DNA of 48,794 nucleotides from positions 1 to 48,794 of the forward strand of contig NZ_RKLX01000022.1 of assembly GCF_004745505.1 (NCBI RefSeq). Direction: 5' to 3'. This stretch comes from Levilactobacillus suantsaiihabitans. GTDB lineage: Bacteria > Bacillota > Bacilli > Lactobacillales > Lactobacillaceae. Under the pieces are notes generated by a model that saw nothing but the letters and a program-made list of their open reading frames with translations, did not search any database and was not told where the DNA came from. Made by a program: the position numbers and the translations under genes. This document shows positions 48,750-48,794 of the stretch, one piece after another (the stretch's first letter is position 1; every line of letters begins with the position of its first letter).

Positions 48750-48794
48750 GGACCCGAATATTGAATTCAATCTGTATTCTGTAGTGGAAGTTAG

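Noticed and set aside
1-48794. CRISPR arrays, rRNA genes, prophage or restriction genes
   Set aside because: No regularly spaced short direct repeats, rRNA motifs, integrases, phage structural genes or methylases were seen.

Overview
The window reads as chromosomal DNA of a lactic acid bacterium of the Lactobacillaceae, most like a GC-rich, plant- or sourdough-associated Levilactobacillus. Supporting signs are malolactic enzyme with its LysR regulator, phenolic acid decarboxylase with PadR, a tannase, glycerol dehydrogenase, secreted small proteins of lactobacillus type, catabolite-responsive (cre) sites and a T-box leader. The species is inference; codon use and GC content were judged by eye. 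Two perfect 16-bp parS sites (7083-7098 and 17948-17963) suggest that the window lies in the replication-origin half of the chromosome.

Layout. 1-1091: glycerate kinase, cut by the left edge. 1329-7077: a leftward, translationally coupled operon (acyltransferase-3 membrane protein, AMP-forming acyl-CoA ligase, membrane-anchored SsuA-like binding protein) divergent from an arylsulfotransferase lipoprotein whose leader holds a complete intrinsic terminator. 7213-10952: DUF1275 membrane protein, nucleoside hydrolase, tRNA-Gln, LacI regulator, pentapeptide-repeat protein. 11308-11595: a two-unit structured tandem repeat. 11631-14732: a leftward operon (ROK fructokinase-like, zinc polyol dehydrogenase, YitT-like membrane protein, VOC protein) with two cre sites upstream. 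15160-17820: mleR and mleS. 18035-20116: gldA, then a guanidine-I riboswitch controlling a pair of SMR guanidinium exporters. 20105-25201: GNAT enzyme, two small secreted proteins, a DUF2441-like protein, a secreted histidine-phosphatase-fold protein and a membrane-bound permuted NlpC/P60-like protein. 25957-31961: sugar utilisation (GPH symporter, two esterases, GH65 phosphorylase). 32322-35579: secreted tyrosine phosphatase, an AT-rich island with a lone RloA-like ATPase, and a secreted SH3-like protein. 36181-39172: padR, padC and tannase, a plant-phenolic locus. 39348-44278: Nudix hydrolase and four consecutive zinc-ribbon proteins, two of them TcaA-like. 44461-48500: GNAT, stand-alone EAL domain protein, AT-rich spacer, and a T-box controlled oligopeptide-binding lipoprotein.

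Spread through the window is a family of non-coding mobile elements with terminal inverted repeats (TGAAGGTTGAAAG) and 8-9 bp target duplications (22366-23001 and 25323-25873, with degraded relatives at 7149, 29380 and 35757). Their centre is a large imperfect palindrome. In two copies the stem sequences differ completely while staying perfectly self-complementary, which points to selection for structure.

The strongest candidates for undescribed biology are the structured element family, the four-gene zinc-ribbon membrane cluster, the acyltransferase/ligase/SsuA-like operon facing an attenuated arylsulfotransferase, and the solitary AAA ATPase with a changed Walker B motif and a CTT-TAA junction leading into a further open frame.
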